A stretch of DNA of 64,000 nucleotides from Chlorella sorokiniana (Eukaryota > Chlorophyta > Trebouxiophyceae > Chlorellales > Chlorellaceae): the NCBI GenBank assembly GCA_025917655.1, contig CP084615.1, forward strand, positions 1,054,001 through 1,118,000, given 5' to 3'. Of this stretch, positions 1 to 10,800 are shown one piece after another. Position numbers and translations under genes: made by a program. Each line of letters opens with the position of its first letter. The stretch's first letter is position 1. Below the pieces are notes generated by a model that saw nothing but the letters and a program-made list of their open reading frames with translations, ran no database searches and was not told the origin of the DNA.

Positions 1-235
1 CTGGTAAGACGGGTGAAGTTTGTTGGGTTTGAGGTTCGTGAGCTGTAGCTGTATTTGCTTACGAGCAGGACGCCCTGCTTGCAGACAACCATGTTCTAGA
101 CTCACAAGGTGCGCATGAAAGTGCCAGCCAGTCTACCGACGAGGCTGCCCCAGCAGCTGGCACCTCAAATCGGCAAGGGAGTGGCTGGAAGCAACCATTG
201 TTCCAGGCAAGCCTTGGTTCCGGAATGAGAAACGC

Positions 236-912
236 ATGGCTGCAGGCCGGCATAGCCGCAGGCAGACAGCCAAGCCGGCCAGCTGCAGGCAGACAGCTCA
301 CCGCTTGCATGGGCGCCTGGTGCAGGGCTCCCCGTCGACGCGGTCTGTGCTGGCGCTGGGCGGCTCCGTGGCTCTGGTGGTCGCGCTCACCGTCTTCCGT
401 CGTGAAATTGCGCCGGTGAGGCACTGGGACTTGGACCGCAACCCGCTCTCTCGCAGTTTTCGTCTGCATCCCCTGCGTTCCCGGCTTGCCGCGCAACGAG
501 CGGGCCCACCAGGCGGGGCATGGGTGCGGCCTGTGTGTGCGCAGGTGTTCAGGTGGCTGATCATACAGATCAACACGCTGACGGACAAGGAGGTGATCCG
601 GGAGGGCAACATAGAGAGCGCGCTGACCCTGGCGGTAGTGGCTCTGTCCATCTACTGGAGCTACGTGGACTGGCAGAGCAACCGGTCGGCGGTGACACCA
701 GCGCTGCACCCGGCGAAGGCGGCGGCGAGGGCAGCGGCACAGCAGCGTTCACCGACCTGGAGCAGCGGCTGGCCGGCGCGGAGCAGCGGCTGGCAGCCAT
801 GGAGGCGCGGCTGCAGAGCGCCGAGCGTGAACTGCAGGCGCTGCGGTCGACAGGAGGCGGGGAAGCGCAAAGCCGCAAGCGAGAGCAGGAGCTGGCAGAG
901 AAGCAGCGCTGA
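236..912 (+). CDS. Unrecognised two-TM protein with C-terminal coiled coil
   Basis: I do not recognise the family. An exon ending near 415 encodes a hydrophobic segment (LALGGSVALVVALTVF) followed by RREIAP and a GTGAGG donor. The next exon starts after the CAG at about 544 with VFRWLIIQINTLTDKEVIRE, then a second hydrophobic stretch (ALTLAVVALSIYWSYVDW). The chain continues in another frame into an acidic, Gln/Glu/Arg-rich heptad-like tail (LEQRLAGAEQRLAAMEARL) ending at the stop near 910. The frame change near 690-720 may be an unseen small intron or a base error. The start is uncertain: the ATG at 236 is in frame, but an intron may precede GSPSTRS, and earlier exons could lie off the left edge. 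The two membrane segments plus coiled coil suggest a small organelle or endomembrane scaffold protein; that is inference only. Confidence 0.5.
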
Positions 913-1009
913 TGCCGTTGGGTGCATGAGAACCTGTTACCTTGGCACCTGGCGCCAGCGATGTGAACATTGTGGAAGGAAACGCCCCACCGCCTTCCTG
1001 GGTATCTGA

Positions 1010-1741
1010 ATGCCGCCACGCCACATCACTGCACATCATTGCATTGTTCGTGAAGTGCGTCTTCGTCCCCTGTTGGGCATTGTAAAGCTTTTGCTTTGTC
1101 GGCTGGCAGCCGCCGATAACTGCACCTCTCGAGAACTCGCGTCCGCAAACCCTTGTCTGCACGTGGTCCGACATGCTGCTTTGCTCAAGGCGGCTGAAAG
1201 TGAAAATTTATCAAGCAACGAGATAGGCGAAGTTGAAGTAGTAGGGCCATTGCCGCAGGTCGGCGCTGCGTGGCACGGCGCTGCGACAGCAGTGCATGCG
1301 AGGCCGCAGTCCAGCCTGAGGGCACGTGCAGCGAATCACAAGATGGATGAAATCAAGAGGCATGCTAGGGAGCTTCAAGAAAGGCTGGCAGATCTACATG
1401 CGGCCTTCAGCCAAACCACCGCCGCTGCTGAGGTGGGAAGCCGGTCCGCGGTGCAGGGTCTGTTGCAATCCAATGCTGACATTGAAACCCTTGTCCCTGA
1501 TAGTCATTTTTACAAGCTGGAGACAGCTACCCTGTTCTTGCAGAAAGACCCATCAGAAGCGGCCATGCATTGGCAGCGTGAGTGGGGCGAGCAGGCACGT
1601 GCCGTGAATGAGGCGGCCGCACTCCTGAAGCATGGGAAAGTGGGCCTCCACACAGCCGCCACGCTCTCTGCAGCAGACAGGGCGGCAGGGAGGCTGCAGT
1701 CACAGCTGAACAGTTGGCAGCCTGGGGGAGGCGGCCGATGA
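1010..1741 (+). CDS. Unrecognised helical protein
   Basis: A frame of 243 codons stays open without an intron. From residue about 112 onward (ATG at 1343) it reads as a charged, mostly helical protein: MDEIKRHARELQERLADLHA, then VPDSHFYKLETATLFLQKDP and WQREWGEQARAVNEAAALLK, ending in a Gly-rich tail. The part before 1343 is less GC-rich and its residues look less protein-like, so the true start may be 1343 (133 aa). The longer version would add a basic, hydrophobic N-terminus that could serve as a targeting sequence. No signature motif or membrane segment is visible. No function is offered. Confidence 0.45.
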   Translation: MPPRHITAHHCIVREVRLRPLLGIVKLLLCRLAAADNCTSRELASANPCLHVVRHAALLKAAESENLSSNEIGEVEVVGPLPQVGAAWHGAATAVHARPQSSLRARAANHKMDEIKRHARELQERLADLHAAFSQTTAAAEVGSRSAVQGLLQSNADIETLVPDSHFYKLETATLFLQKDPSEAAMHWQREWGEQARAVNEAAALLKHGKVGLHTAATLSAADRAAGRLQSQLNSWQPGGGGR

Positions 1742-2050
1742 GTTTCCTGCAAGGCACGCTTGCTGTTGGATGTCCCCATGCGAGGCGCTGCATTGGAAGA
1801 AGCTCCCTGTGCAAGACAAGCACATGTGCAGCAGCGCATGTGAAGGTTCTGGCCGCCATCTGGATTTTGAAATGGAAGAAAGGAGGAGGACGTGGTCTTC
1901 TGTCGTGAAGAAACCAATGACCCTGTACACTCCTCAAAAGTCTCGGCTTGCATTGACCTACTTGGACTGATAGCCAGTTGTTCGGACTGGCCCAGACAGC
2001 ACCCTTGCCAGACCCGAAGGTCGACCCGCGTGGTCGTCTTTAGGGCCCAC
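1742..2050. other. Intergenic spacer
   Basis: About 310 bases between the stop of the helical protein and the start of the secreted hydrolase gene. It should hold the 3' UTR of the first and the promoter and 5' UTR of the second. I see no conserved coding segment or clear element. Confidence 0.5.
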
Positions 2051-4774
2051 ATGCGACCTTTCATGCCTCGCCTCAGGCAGGTTTGGGTTCGCCTGGCCAT
2101 CCTGTGGGCGGCACAGGCGGCGGCGCCAGCCTGGGCACAAGCGCCTCCCGCCGCGCCCCCAGCTACCCCAATCTCCCCCACCGTGTTTGTGGGTGGCATT
2201 CAAGACCTGCTGCCCGACGCGTCTGGCTCCAGCAAGTGCTCGGCACTGATGGAACAGGTGGCCTCCTATGGTGCCTTCAGCCAGGCTCAGCTCCTGCTGT
2301 CCCACCTCTGGTGGGACAGCGGCCCCGCCGACCCCCCGCCCGGCTGGAGCGGCTGTGACAACTACACACTGTCCACCTATTATTGGTGAGGGCGGGATGG
2401 GCCAACTTCCGGGGCAGGCCAACGATGACCAGGGCAGGCCAAGCTGTGCAGTCACAGCGATTAGACTGCCGCGCCCATCTGCTGCCCCCTGTCGGTTGCG
2501 CAGCTTCTCGCGCTTCAACGCCACCTCGGTGCAGTACTGGGCTAACCGCAAGGACCCAAAGTCAGGCGTTGGTGAGATCCAGGGGGTCGGGAAGAAAGGA
2601 GGGCTTCATGCAGTCATGCGCTGGCACAGGCAGGCGAGCGTCCAGGATGGCCCTGCTGCCTCACTGCTGCATCAGACGCCTTCCACCCTGCCCTCGCTTG
2701 CATCAAGCAGCCATTCCCGTGACCGAGGACCAGATTCAGCAGTACTCGCAGCTGCTAGGGGACTGCCTGCAGCATGCGATGGACCTCGGAATCGACATCG
2801 CCATCAATGTGGGTGCTGGCACAACTCGCATGCAGGGTGGAAGGCTGCTTGGATCGACTGCAGGAGTGCATGCGCCGGCCCTTGAGCCTTTGCGAAAGCA
2901 TGCTGCACTTGCCCAACCTCCCCGCCTGCTCTTGAAGGTGCATGCTGACGACGGGCGCGCCGACAATGGCTGGCGCAACACGCTGGCCTTTGACCCGCTG
3001 GAGCCCTTCAGCGGCTTCTCGTTCTATGATGCAGTGCTTGCCCCCATCACCGATGCCCTGGCCCGTGTGCTGCACAGCAACAGCACGGCCTGGCTGTCGT
3101 TGCAGGTGGGTTGGACGGGAAGTCGGGAGTGTGGGGGTTGCAACCTGGCAGCAGGGCTCTGCCTGCCTCAGGCTAAGCTGAAACAGCAATGTCGGCCGCA
3201 CAGGGGTCTTTCCATTTCGCGTGCAGGGCGAGATGGGCGCCACCGTGTTCTTCTACCCCTGGCAGTGGGCGGAGGTTGCGAGCCTGGTGAGGGGCCCGCA
3301 GTGGGGGCAGGTTGCTGTGCGGTGGGCTGCTGCGGCACAGGCAGCGGTTGCTCGCCAGGAGAAGCTGCTGGGGCTCCAAAGCCCGACATCTTGCTGCCTT
3401 GCACTGATACGTGGTGCCCAGGTACGGGAGCGCTTCGAGGGGGCCCGCCTGGAGGCGACAGGCCGCCTGCGCCTGGGCCTGGGCATCAACAACTCCAAGC
3501 TCTGCGGCTGCGTCTTCCCGAGATCGTCAACTACGACGAATACCTGGCAGCCTTTGCGCAGCGCTGGCCGCAGGCGAGGGCAAGGGCCTTGCGAGGGGCG
3601 GGTTGCTGGTTGCGCGGGCGGCGGGTTGCCAGCCGGGTTGCAGAGCGCGGGGAATCTTCTCCTCGTCGTTGGTCCCTCAGCTCGCTGCCTCAAAACCGTG
3701 CGCCGCAGATCGAGGGCTGGTTCGATCTGGAAGGCATCCGTGCCGCCTTTGATGCCGTGGATTTCGTGGGCATCAGCGCGTATGTGCCGCAGGAGCGTGT
3801 GGACTTCCAGCCCTGCAACATGGAGCGCCTGATGGAGAAGGCGCGCAGCCTGGGGGCCGGTTCTGACAGCGGCGCCGAGGGACTCGGAGGGCCTAACGAA
3901 GCTCATCCCTGCATGCCTTGGCGCATTGCTTGATTGACAGCAGCATCCGCCTGCCGAACATCTGCCCTCCCTGCAGATGGACATCGAGTTTGCCTACTAC
4001 AACCTGACCCTCCAGGAGCTGGTGTTCGACATGGGTGGGGGCAGGCGTCAGCCGCTCATAGAGGGCACATCGGCCAGGCTTGCGCGGAGCAGCCCCCTCC
4101 CCCTCCCCCAACACCACCAGCTCCTTGGGTGCAGGTAAGGAGATTCACTGGATCGAGTGGGGCTTGGGCGGCGGGGCATCCCAGGACGGCAGGACCCCCG
4201 CCCGCACGGCGCTGGAGGCGGCGTACTGGCCGTACTGGGGCATCTTCCGGTACAGCCCGCAGGCGGACCCGTGGTCCAACCCCGAGGTGCAGGGCTACCT
4301 GCTGCACTACATCAACGCCACCTCGGCCTACCTGCTGCAGGTGGGGCGGCGGGAAGGGCAGCAGGCACCCCTCCAGGCAATGACAGCTCTCCTGCTGGGA
4401 TCCCAGGCAGCCCATTCGCGCCTTTTCTTCCTAAAAGCGTGCATGCGCAGCCACCATGCGCCCGTGATGGATCAGAATCCAACCGCCTAGCCCAGTGTGT
4501 CTTGCAGGGCGGCTGCCGGTACCGCGTCGGCGCCGTCTTCCTGTGGAGCACCGGCGGCAGCTGGGACATCATTGGCCTGTCCAGCCCCGTCTATGGCGAC
4601 GGCGACGGCTTCAGGGTGGAGGCTGCTGTGGACATCATCACACAGCACAATGAGGAGTCGCGAATCCTGGCGGAGGAGGCGGGTGAAGGGGACGAGGCAG
4701 CCATGACGATCGAAGACCAGGAGCTTCCCGCTGTGCTGGCACTGGACGGCCTGGCGTTTTCACCGTCGGACTGA
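2051..4774 (+). CDS. Secreted TIM-barrel glycoside-hydrolase-like protein (clan GH-A style)
   Basis: The ATG at 2051 opens a classic secretion signal (RQVWVRLAILWAAQAAAPAWA), followed by a Pro/Ala linker and the start of a barrel (VFVGGIQDLL). At least eight exons carry barrel-strand segments: GIDIAINV and VHADDGRADNGWRNTLAFDP, then WLSLQ/GEMGATVFFYPWQW, RLRLGLGINNSKLCGC, AVDFVGISAYVPQERVDF, KEIHWIEWGLGGG and AVFLWSTGGSWDIIG. A Glu in GEMG at about strand 4 and a Glu in IEWG at about strand 7 are spaced like the acid/base and nucleophile of retaining clan GH-A enzymes. That assignment rests on fold logic, not on a recognised family. The first exon ends at 2385 and the second spans about 2504-2571. 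It may act on cell-wall or storage polysaccharide outside the cell or in the endomembrane system. Asn-X-Ser/Thr sites (NYT, NAT, NST) fit a secreted glycoprotein. Confidence 0.65.
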
Positions 4775-5290
4775 ACCGTGCAGATCATTAATATTCCCAC
4801 TCTGAGCAGAGACAGACTGATGATCTGGCAATGTGATTTCTGGCAGCCATGCTCATGCTCGTGCGTCGCCCTGCTCCCCCACCATCAGCATCCATGCTGC
4901 CGTGAGGAAGCAAGGAAGTGTTTGTGACACGCTTGTCCTTGGAGGGGAAGAGCTGGCCAGCTAGCAGCTCGTGTGCTGATGCGGCTAATGCGCTCGATGT
5001 GGTGTTGCATGAGAAAAGACAGCAAGTGCGGCGCGGGGCCAAGCCGCCGTCACCCGCCTCCTTGCTCCGCAGCTTGCTGCTGCCCTGCTTGTTGCTGCTG
5101 CTGCTGCCCTGCTTGCTGCTGCTGCTGCTGCTGCACCTGCTGCGGCCGCCAGCGCAGCTCCCCGCCTCGTCAGGCACCCGCTCATGAATGCGCAGGTCCC
5201 TGCACAGCAGGCAGCCACAGCGGGCTGAGGCGAGCGGCGGCAGATGCTGCCTGCAGCGGCGGCTGCAGCAGCCCGTGCGGCCACGCAGGA
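4775..5290. other. Convergent spacer with CTG-rich tract
   Basis: The space between the hydrolase stop and the end of the GPN2 gene on the other strand. It contains an interrupted CTG/CAG triplet tract (about 5090-5142). Reading frames through it encode only simple-sequence Ser/Ala/Cys runs, so I call no gene. A further 3' exon of GPN2 cannot be fully excluded, because its last called exon contains a possible splice donor. Confidence 0.5.
5090..5142. repeat. CTG/CAG triplet repeat
   Basis: An imperfect CTG array (two blocks separated by CCCTGCTTG) between two convergent genes. It is one of several CAG/CTG tracts in this window, and the only clear one outside a reading frame that I accept. 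Confidence 0.8.
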
Positions 5291-7263
5291 TCAGCCTGCA
5301 GCTGTACCGCTTCGCCCAGCCCACCTGTCCTTCATGTACCGCTCCTGCATCTGCTCCCACAGGTCGGAGCTGTCCTCCGTCAGTCCCGCGCTGTACTGCA
5401 GCTCAGGGGCCGGCGCGCCTGCACAGGGGCGGGTGTGTGTATGGGTGTGCGGGGGGGGTGGGGGGCCGCCAGCGTTGAAGGGCAGCCAGCACAGCAGCCA
5501 GTTCCGGTCGTGGCAATGTTGCAACAAGTTTCAGTATGATACTTCGCAGCCACAGGATTGTGGGTCTCTCCGGCGCCTCACCCTCTCTGGCCAGCCCCGC
5601 AAACACAAAGCCGTTGGACTTGTCTATGAGCGCCGTCAGGTGGCGCATGCTGTCCCGGTCCTCCACCGCCAGCGGCTGGAACGACAGCAGCCCAAAGTCC
5701 TCGATGACCTGGCGACAGAGCGGCACATTCGCTGAAAAGGGGCTGCGTGGTTGCAAGGGCAGCGCGGCAGGCAGGGCTGGCGCACACAGCGACGCTGACG
5801 AAACACTGGCAGAAAGGGCAGGCGACACGCAGCAGAGTCACCGCTCTTGAGCCTTCAGGGTGACAAGCCCTGCTGCAGCCCATTCCACCTCACACATGAC
5901 CCCCACACACAGCCCACCCACCTCGCACAGCTCTCGCGTCATGCGCTGGAAGCGGGGCGGCAGGGAGCCCTCCATGGCGTCTGCCAGGTGGTCCAGCCCC
6001 TGCGCCTGCAGGTAGAAGTCGAGGCTGAAGGCCAGCTCCCCGTACTGCTCCACCAGGTCAACCTTGGACAGAACGTTGACCTGCGCACAGGGGGAGGGCG
6101 CGTGTGTTGGCGCGGCGATGGTCGGCGTACAGTGCAGCTCGCGGTTGGTGTGCAGAACTGACAGACGGAGCCTGCTGGCGGCAGAGCAAGGCAGCTGGGG
6201 GCCAGCCCAGGGTCCCCCCGTGCAGCGCCACACCTGCGGCAGCTCCAAATGCAGCATGGTGCCCAGGCTGAGCAGCAGGGCGCTGAGGTACTTTGCGGGG
6301 TCGCTGCAGGCGGGCACAGGGATGCGCACGGAAGTGTGGGGCGCCGTGGAAAATGTGGGCGCATGACAAATGACCAACCGCCCTTGCCAGAGCGGTGCCT
6401 GGGGCATGCTGATGCCCCCTTCCGCCCTGCCTGTCAGGTTTCGCCCCACCTGCAGAGGTGGGCGTCCACCAGCTGTACCGCAGTCAGGCGGTACTGCCAA
6501 CGCCGTGTGAGCGTGTCCAAGATGCGGCGCAGGCCGCCGTGCAGCGTGAACAGCTCCACCTGGCCCGGCAGGTCAAACAGCAGGTAGTACCCCTCTGCGG
6601 TACAACGGGCAGCGCGACGGCGGCATCAGCCATGGCTTCCACGCCCCGCAGCGCGGCAAGCGCAGCCCGCCCGCTGGACTACACAAGCCGCAACTCATGC
6701 AGCAACCTCCCCCTTGCAAGCACACGCATCGCTCCCCACTGCGGCGAGCAAGCCCAGCCACGGTGCCCACTCACAGCCCGCCGACTCACCCTCCTCCAGC
6801 GGCGCCAGCCGCTCCGCCAGCCAGTCCAGGTTCTGCTCCAGGTAGTCGATGCACCAGACAAGGCCGCCGTTGGGCCCCAGCCCCAGCTCCGCCTGCACCC
6901 CCTCCAGGGCCACCAGCTCGCCGATGTCGACGGCGGCGGGGTGTAGGGCAGAGCTGAGTCGTTGGCCGGGTCCAGGTTCACCACCGCCACCTTGCGCCCC
7001 GCCAGCGACAGGAACTGCTGCATGCCCGCGCAGTACGTCGTCTTGCCCGCGCCCGGGGCCCACCACCACCTGGCCCCACACGGGCGCGTCGGGCGAGCGC
7101 TGCAGCGGGGCGGACGGGCGCGGCGGCGAGGGTGGCGGCGACGGCGGGTGCTGGCTGTAACGGACGTTCGGCTCGCATGCATGGTACCAGTCGTGCATAC
7201 TGAGTGCACGCAGCCTACCTTTCTCTGCGTGGCCGCTGCCGCGGCGGATTCGCTTTCAGACAT
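5291..7263 (-). CDS. GPN2: GPN-loop GTPase 2 (GPN2/QQT1 type)
   Basis: GPN-loop GTPases work with GPN1 and GPN3 in assembly and nuclear import of RNA polymerase II. Exon 1 (ATG at 7263, [15 protein letters not shown]) ends at a GTAGGC donor. The next exon carries QVVVGP and PGAGKTTYC (Walker A), [32 protein letters not shown] and the hallmark [20 protein letters not shown]. Further exons give [20 protein letters not shown] (G3 plus effector region), [40 protein letters not shown] (G4) and the C-terminal [19 protein letters not shown]. The frame slips by one base within Walker A (near 7052-7058) and again at the GGGG at 6938-6941; both look like base-calling gaps. The exact stop is uncertain, because the last exon also contains a possible donor just after MKD. 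The gene diverges from the potassium channel gene. Confidence 0.9.
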
Positions 7264-7883
7264 GTGCCGATGCTGTTCTTGCTGGGCGATGGGCTATACA
7301 ATCTGGGAACAGCAATCACGGGATATTTATGAAGAGACAGGAACGGAATATGGGGCCGCAGAAATCGCAATGCCAAGCCCTGCTGCGCTCAACTTTGTCA
7401 GCTCCGTCAGACCCTCCTTGCGGCTTGTTACGACCTGCCCATGCATTGTTTTCATCCTTAAGTACATTTACACTGTTTGATCGATATTGAAGCCGACTGG
7501 GCGCTTATCCTACCATACCCAGTGTCGCAGAGGAAGCCAGGCAGTGCCAAGCAGAGCCATGACGCCCTGTCTACAGTCCTGAGAGCTGCTTGAGGGCGTA
7601 ACAGGGGCGCGAGGCTGCGAGGCATGCTGGGTTTGGCTGCCAAGCCCTGCTCCGCCCCGCGCGCAGCGGCGGCGCGGTAGGCAGGCCAGGGCAGCAATCA
7701 ACCAGGCCTGCCCTTGGGGTGACAGCTGCGGCACCCAGGCTCCCTTGGTCAGCACAACCGCGGCGGAGCCCTGTGCTGCTGCCAAAGCTGCCCAGCAGCC
7801 TGGCCAGACCTGATGGCCTGCGCCTGGCGGGTGCAGCCGCCGGCGGCAGCCGCTGGCGGCGGGCTCCGCTGCATGTGCAGGGC
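7264..7883. promoter_or_regulatory. Divergent promoter region, GPN2 / potassium channel
   Basis: About 620 bases between two start codons pointing away from each other. The left half is clearly less GC-rich than the flanking genes. It should hold both promoters and 5' UTRs; no specific element could be assigned. Confidence 0.45.
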
Positions 7884-10800
7884 ATGGCGTCCTCGGCGGC
7901 GGGGCCCCACTCAGGCAGCAGCCGCTCCGCCAAAGCCCTCCTCATCAAGGTGTGCAGGGCAGCTGCTGGCTTCGGGCACCCAGCTGCCACAGGGGCGTGC
8001 GGCACGCCTCCGATGCGGGTGGGCCTTCCAAGCCGTGCTATCACACGACGTTCCCATGCATCCGTCTGCCCCGCCGCTGCCGTGCAGGCCGGCAAGGCTG
8101 TGCGGCGTGCCGCCGCCCGCCTGCGCTCCTGGGGCGACAGCCCGGGCGTGCGTGTGGCGGCGCAGGTGGTGCAGTTTGTGCTGGCCATCGCGTTTGTGGC
8201 GCTGTATGTGGCCTCCACCTACTCCCCCCCCGCCCCTGACTCCCCCGCTACGCCCTGGACCTCTGGCTCTGCGCCATCTTCGCTCTGGAGTACGTGCACC
8301 GCATGCTGGTGGGTGGGGAACGGAGGACAGCGAGAATTCCTTTGCCAGCGGTTTGTCTTCTTGCTTGCTTGGTGGCTTGGCATGGGGGGCCACAGACAGA
8401 ACACACTGGACACAGGACAGCCTGTGGGAGCCCTGCAGCGCCCCCAGAGAGCTGACCCACCCTGGCACCCCCTGCTTGCCACCCAGCCTGGCTGCTGCAC
8501 CAGCCGCCGCTGCCCGGGCCGCCGCTGCCGCGTGCTGGGCGGTGCTTGTAAGCGTGCGCCCTGTGCTGCATCCGCCCCTGTGCTGTGCTCCGCCCGCAGA
8601 CCGCCGACTCCAAGCTGCGCATGCTGACGTCATTCTGGAATGCGTGCGACCTGCTTTCCTTTGCGCCGCCCCTGCTGGACGCCGCTTTGCGAGCCACCGG
8701 CACCTCTGTCAGGCGTGCAGCCGCCCGCTTTGCTCTGAGGCCGGGCAGGGCGCATGCCTCGTTTTGGCGGCGGGGTGGGAGGGCCCGTCGGCGGGCTGCG
8801 GCCAGCTTTGGCACCCAACTCCTGGGTGTCTGCAGCATGTCGGCGGCCGCATGCCAGGCTGGCGTGGGCTCTTCTCACCTCGACAGCCGCCCGAGTTCCA
8901 ACACCTTTCCTATTCCTTTGAATCCCCCCAACCCACCCACCCACCCACCCACCCACACGCATGCCCGCTCCATGCAGCCTGCTGGCGGGCGTGGACCTGC
9001 GGTGGACCAAGATCCTGCGGTCGATGCGCGTGCTGCGCGTGGGCCTGCTCTCCTCGGAGCTGCGCTCCCTGCACCTCTCCACGCGCAAGGGCGGCGCGCT
9101 GTCGGCGGGGGCCAACCTGCGCCTCTTCCAGCTCCTCAACTCCGTCCTCATCCTGCTCTTCACCACCAGCTCCGTCATCCAGATCGTGGAGAAGATCCCG
9201 TTTGACCAGGCGCTCTACATGGTGCGCAGGCGGGCCGGTGGTGGTGCGTGTGTGTGGCGGGGTGCGGGGGAGGAGGGGCAGTGGGGGCGCGAGCTGGGCT
9301 CTATCGCAGCATAGGGGCCGCCCCAGCAGGCATCGGCTGGCGCCAGCGGCCGCCGCGCTGACGCCGTGCCCACCTGTCGCCACTCGAATGGCAGGGCGCT
9401 CCCCGCGCAATTCTGCCGCGAGATCCTTCGACTCCCCCCGCCTTCCCGCCACCCCCGCCCCCTCCCCCTCCCGCCTGCCTGCGCAGGTGGTGACGACTCT
9501 GACGACGGTCGGTTTCGGCGACGTGGTGCCGCAGACGGTGCTGGGCAAGGTGCTGATCGTGGCCACCATCTGCATCGGGGTGGTGCTCATCCCCGTGCAG
9601 GCGGCACAGCTGTACGCCGAGTTCACGGCGCGGCGCGTCGTGCGCGGTGAGCACCCGCCCGCCCGCCCCTGGCGGGCTCGGAAAGACAGCGGGGGCCCGG
9701 CAGCGGCGCGCGGGGGCGATGGAGGGCCGCATGGGCGGGGTTGCCGAGAGCGTTGTAACCGACAGCCCGCTGCGCCGGCTTGCCAAGGCAGCGAGCCCCC
9801 GGGGGTGCTCAACCCCAGCTGACCAGGTGGCCCGCCGCCCCCAGCAGGGCCATCCCCTGATACCCATGGATCCACCCAGGGCAGCCCTTGGGTGGAGGGC
9901 ACAGCACTGCATACCCCCTAACGACCCACCTGGCATTTGGCCCCTCCTCCCCCCCCTCCCCCATCCAGGCTCCCTGCCCAGCGGCGACTGGCGCGCCCCC
10001 ATGGTGCTGCTGTCCACGCGGCTGACCGAGGTGCGCGCCTTCTCCGACTTCTACTCCGAGTTCCAGCAGGCCCTGGCCCAGTCCCGCCTCTTCCCAGCCA
10101 ACACCAAGCTGCTGGTGCTGTGGTGAGCCGCCGCACGCCACGCCCCACCGCGCGCCGCCGGCCCCCCGCTTGGTGTCGCGGTGGCTGTGGCGCAAGCCGG
10201 GCTGCGGGGCAGCGGAGGAGGCGGCGCTCTTGTGCTGGATGCCGCGCAGCCCCCACGCATGCCTTTGCTTCCCGCCCGCGCCTCTCATGCATGCGTGCGC
10301 TCAGCCCTGTGACGCCATGCTTCTGCCCTTCGACTACCGTCGGCGGGCCCCCCGCCCTTCTCCCACACCACCACCCACACAACGCTCCCCCTGTTGTCTC
10401 CCTCCTCCCCCGGGCGCAGCAACCGCCCCTCCTACGAGTTTGCGGCCTTCCAGGAGCTGCACGACCGGCGGGTGACCTTCATGGAGGGCAGCGCGGTGTC
10501 GGGCCAGGACCTGGTGGCGGCGCGGGCGGGCGCGCGCGCGCCTGCCTGCTGCTGGCCGACCGCTTCACCACCGACCCGGAGCAGGAGGACCTGAGCATCC
10601 TGTTCCAGGTGGGTGGGGTGGTGTGGTGTGGTGGTGTGTGTGGGGGGGGGGGAGGGGAGGGGCATAGGATGGTAAGCAGTGGGTGGGGGTTGAAAGATTT
10701 GGTGGGTGGGTGGCGGATCTGTAGGCTCGCCTGGTTCCAGGAGTACAGGCCTTGCTGTGGCTGCAGCAGCGGCACGGGTGGGCTGCCAAGAACCTCTCGC

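Noticed and set aside
59-709. Long minus-strand open frame at the left edge
   Set aside because: It lies opposite the two-TM exons and is Pro/His/Arg-rich with no conserved residue; an antisense shadow in GC-rich DNA.
4788-5360. Minus-strand frame with Ser and Lys/Gln repeats past the GPN2 end
   Set aside because: Simple sequence from the CTG tract. The GPN2 family ends near the MQERYMKD segment, so an extension is not needed.
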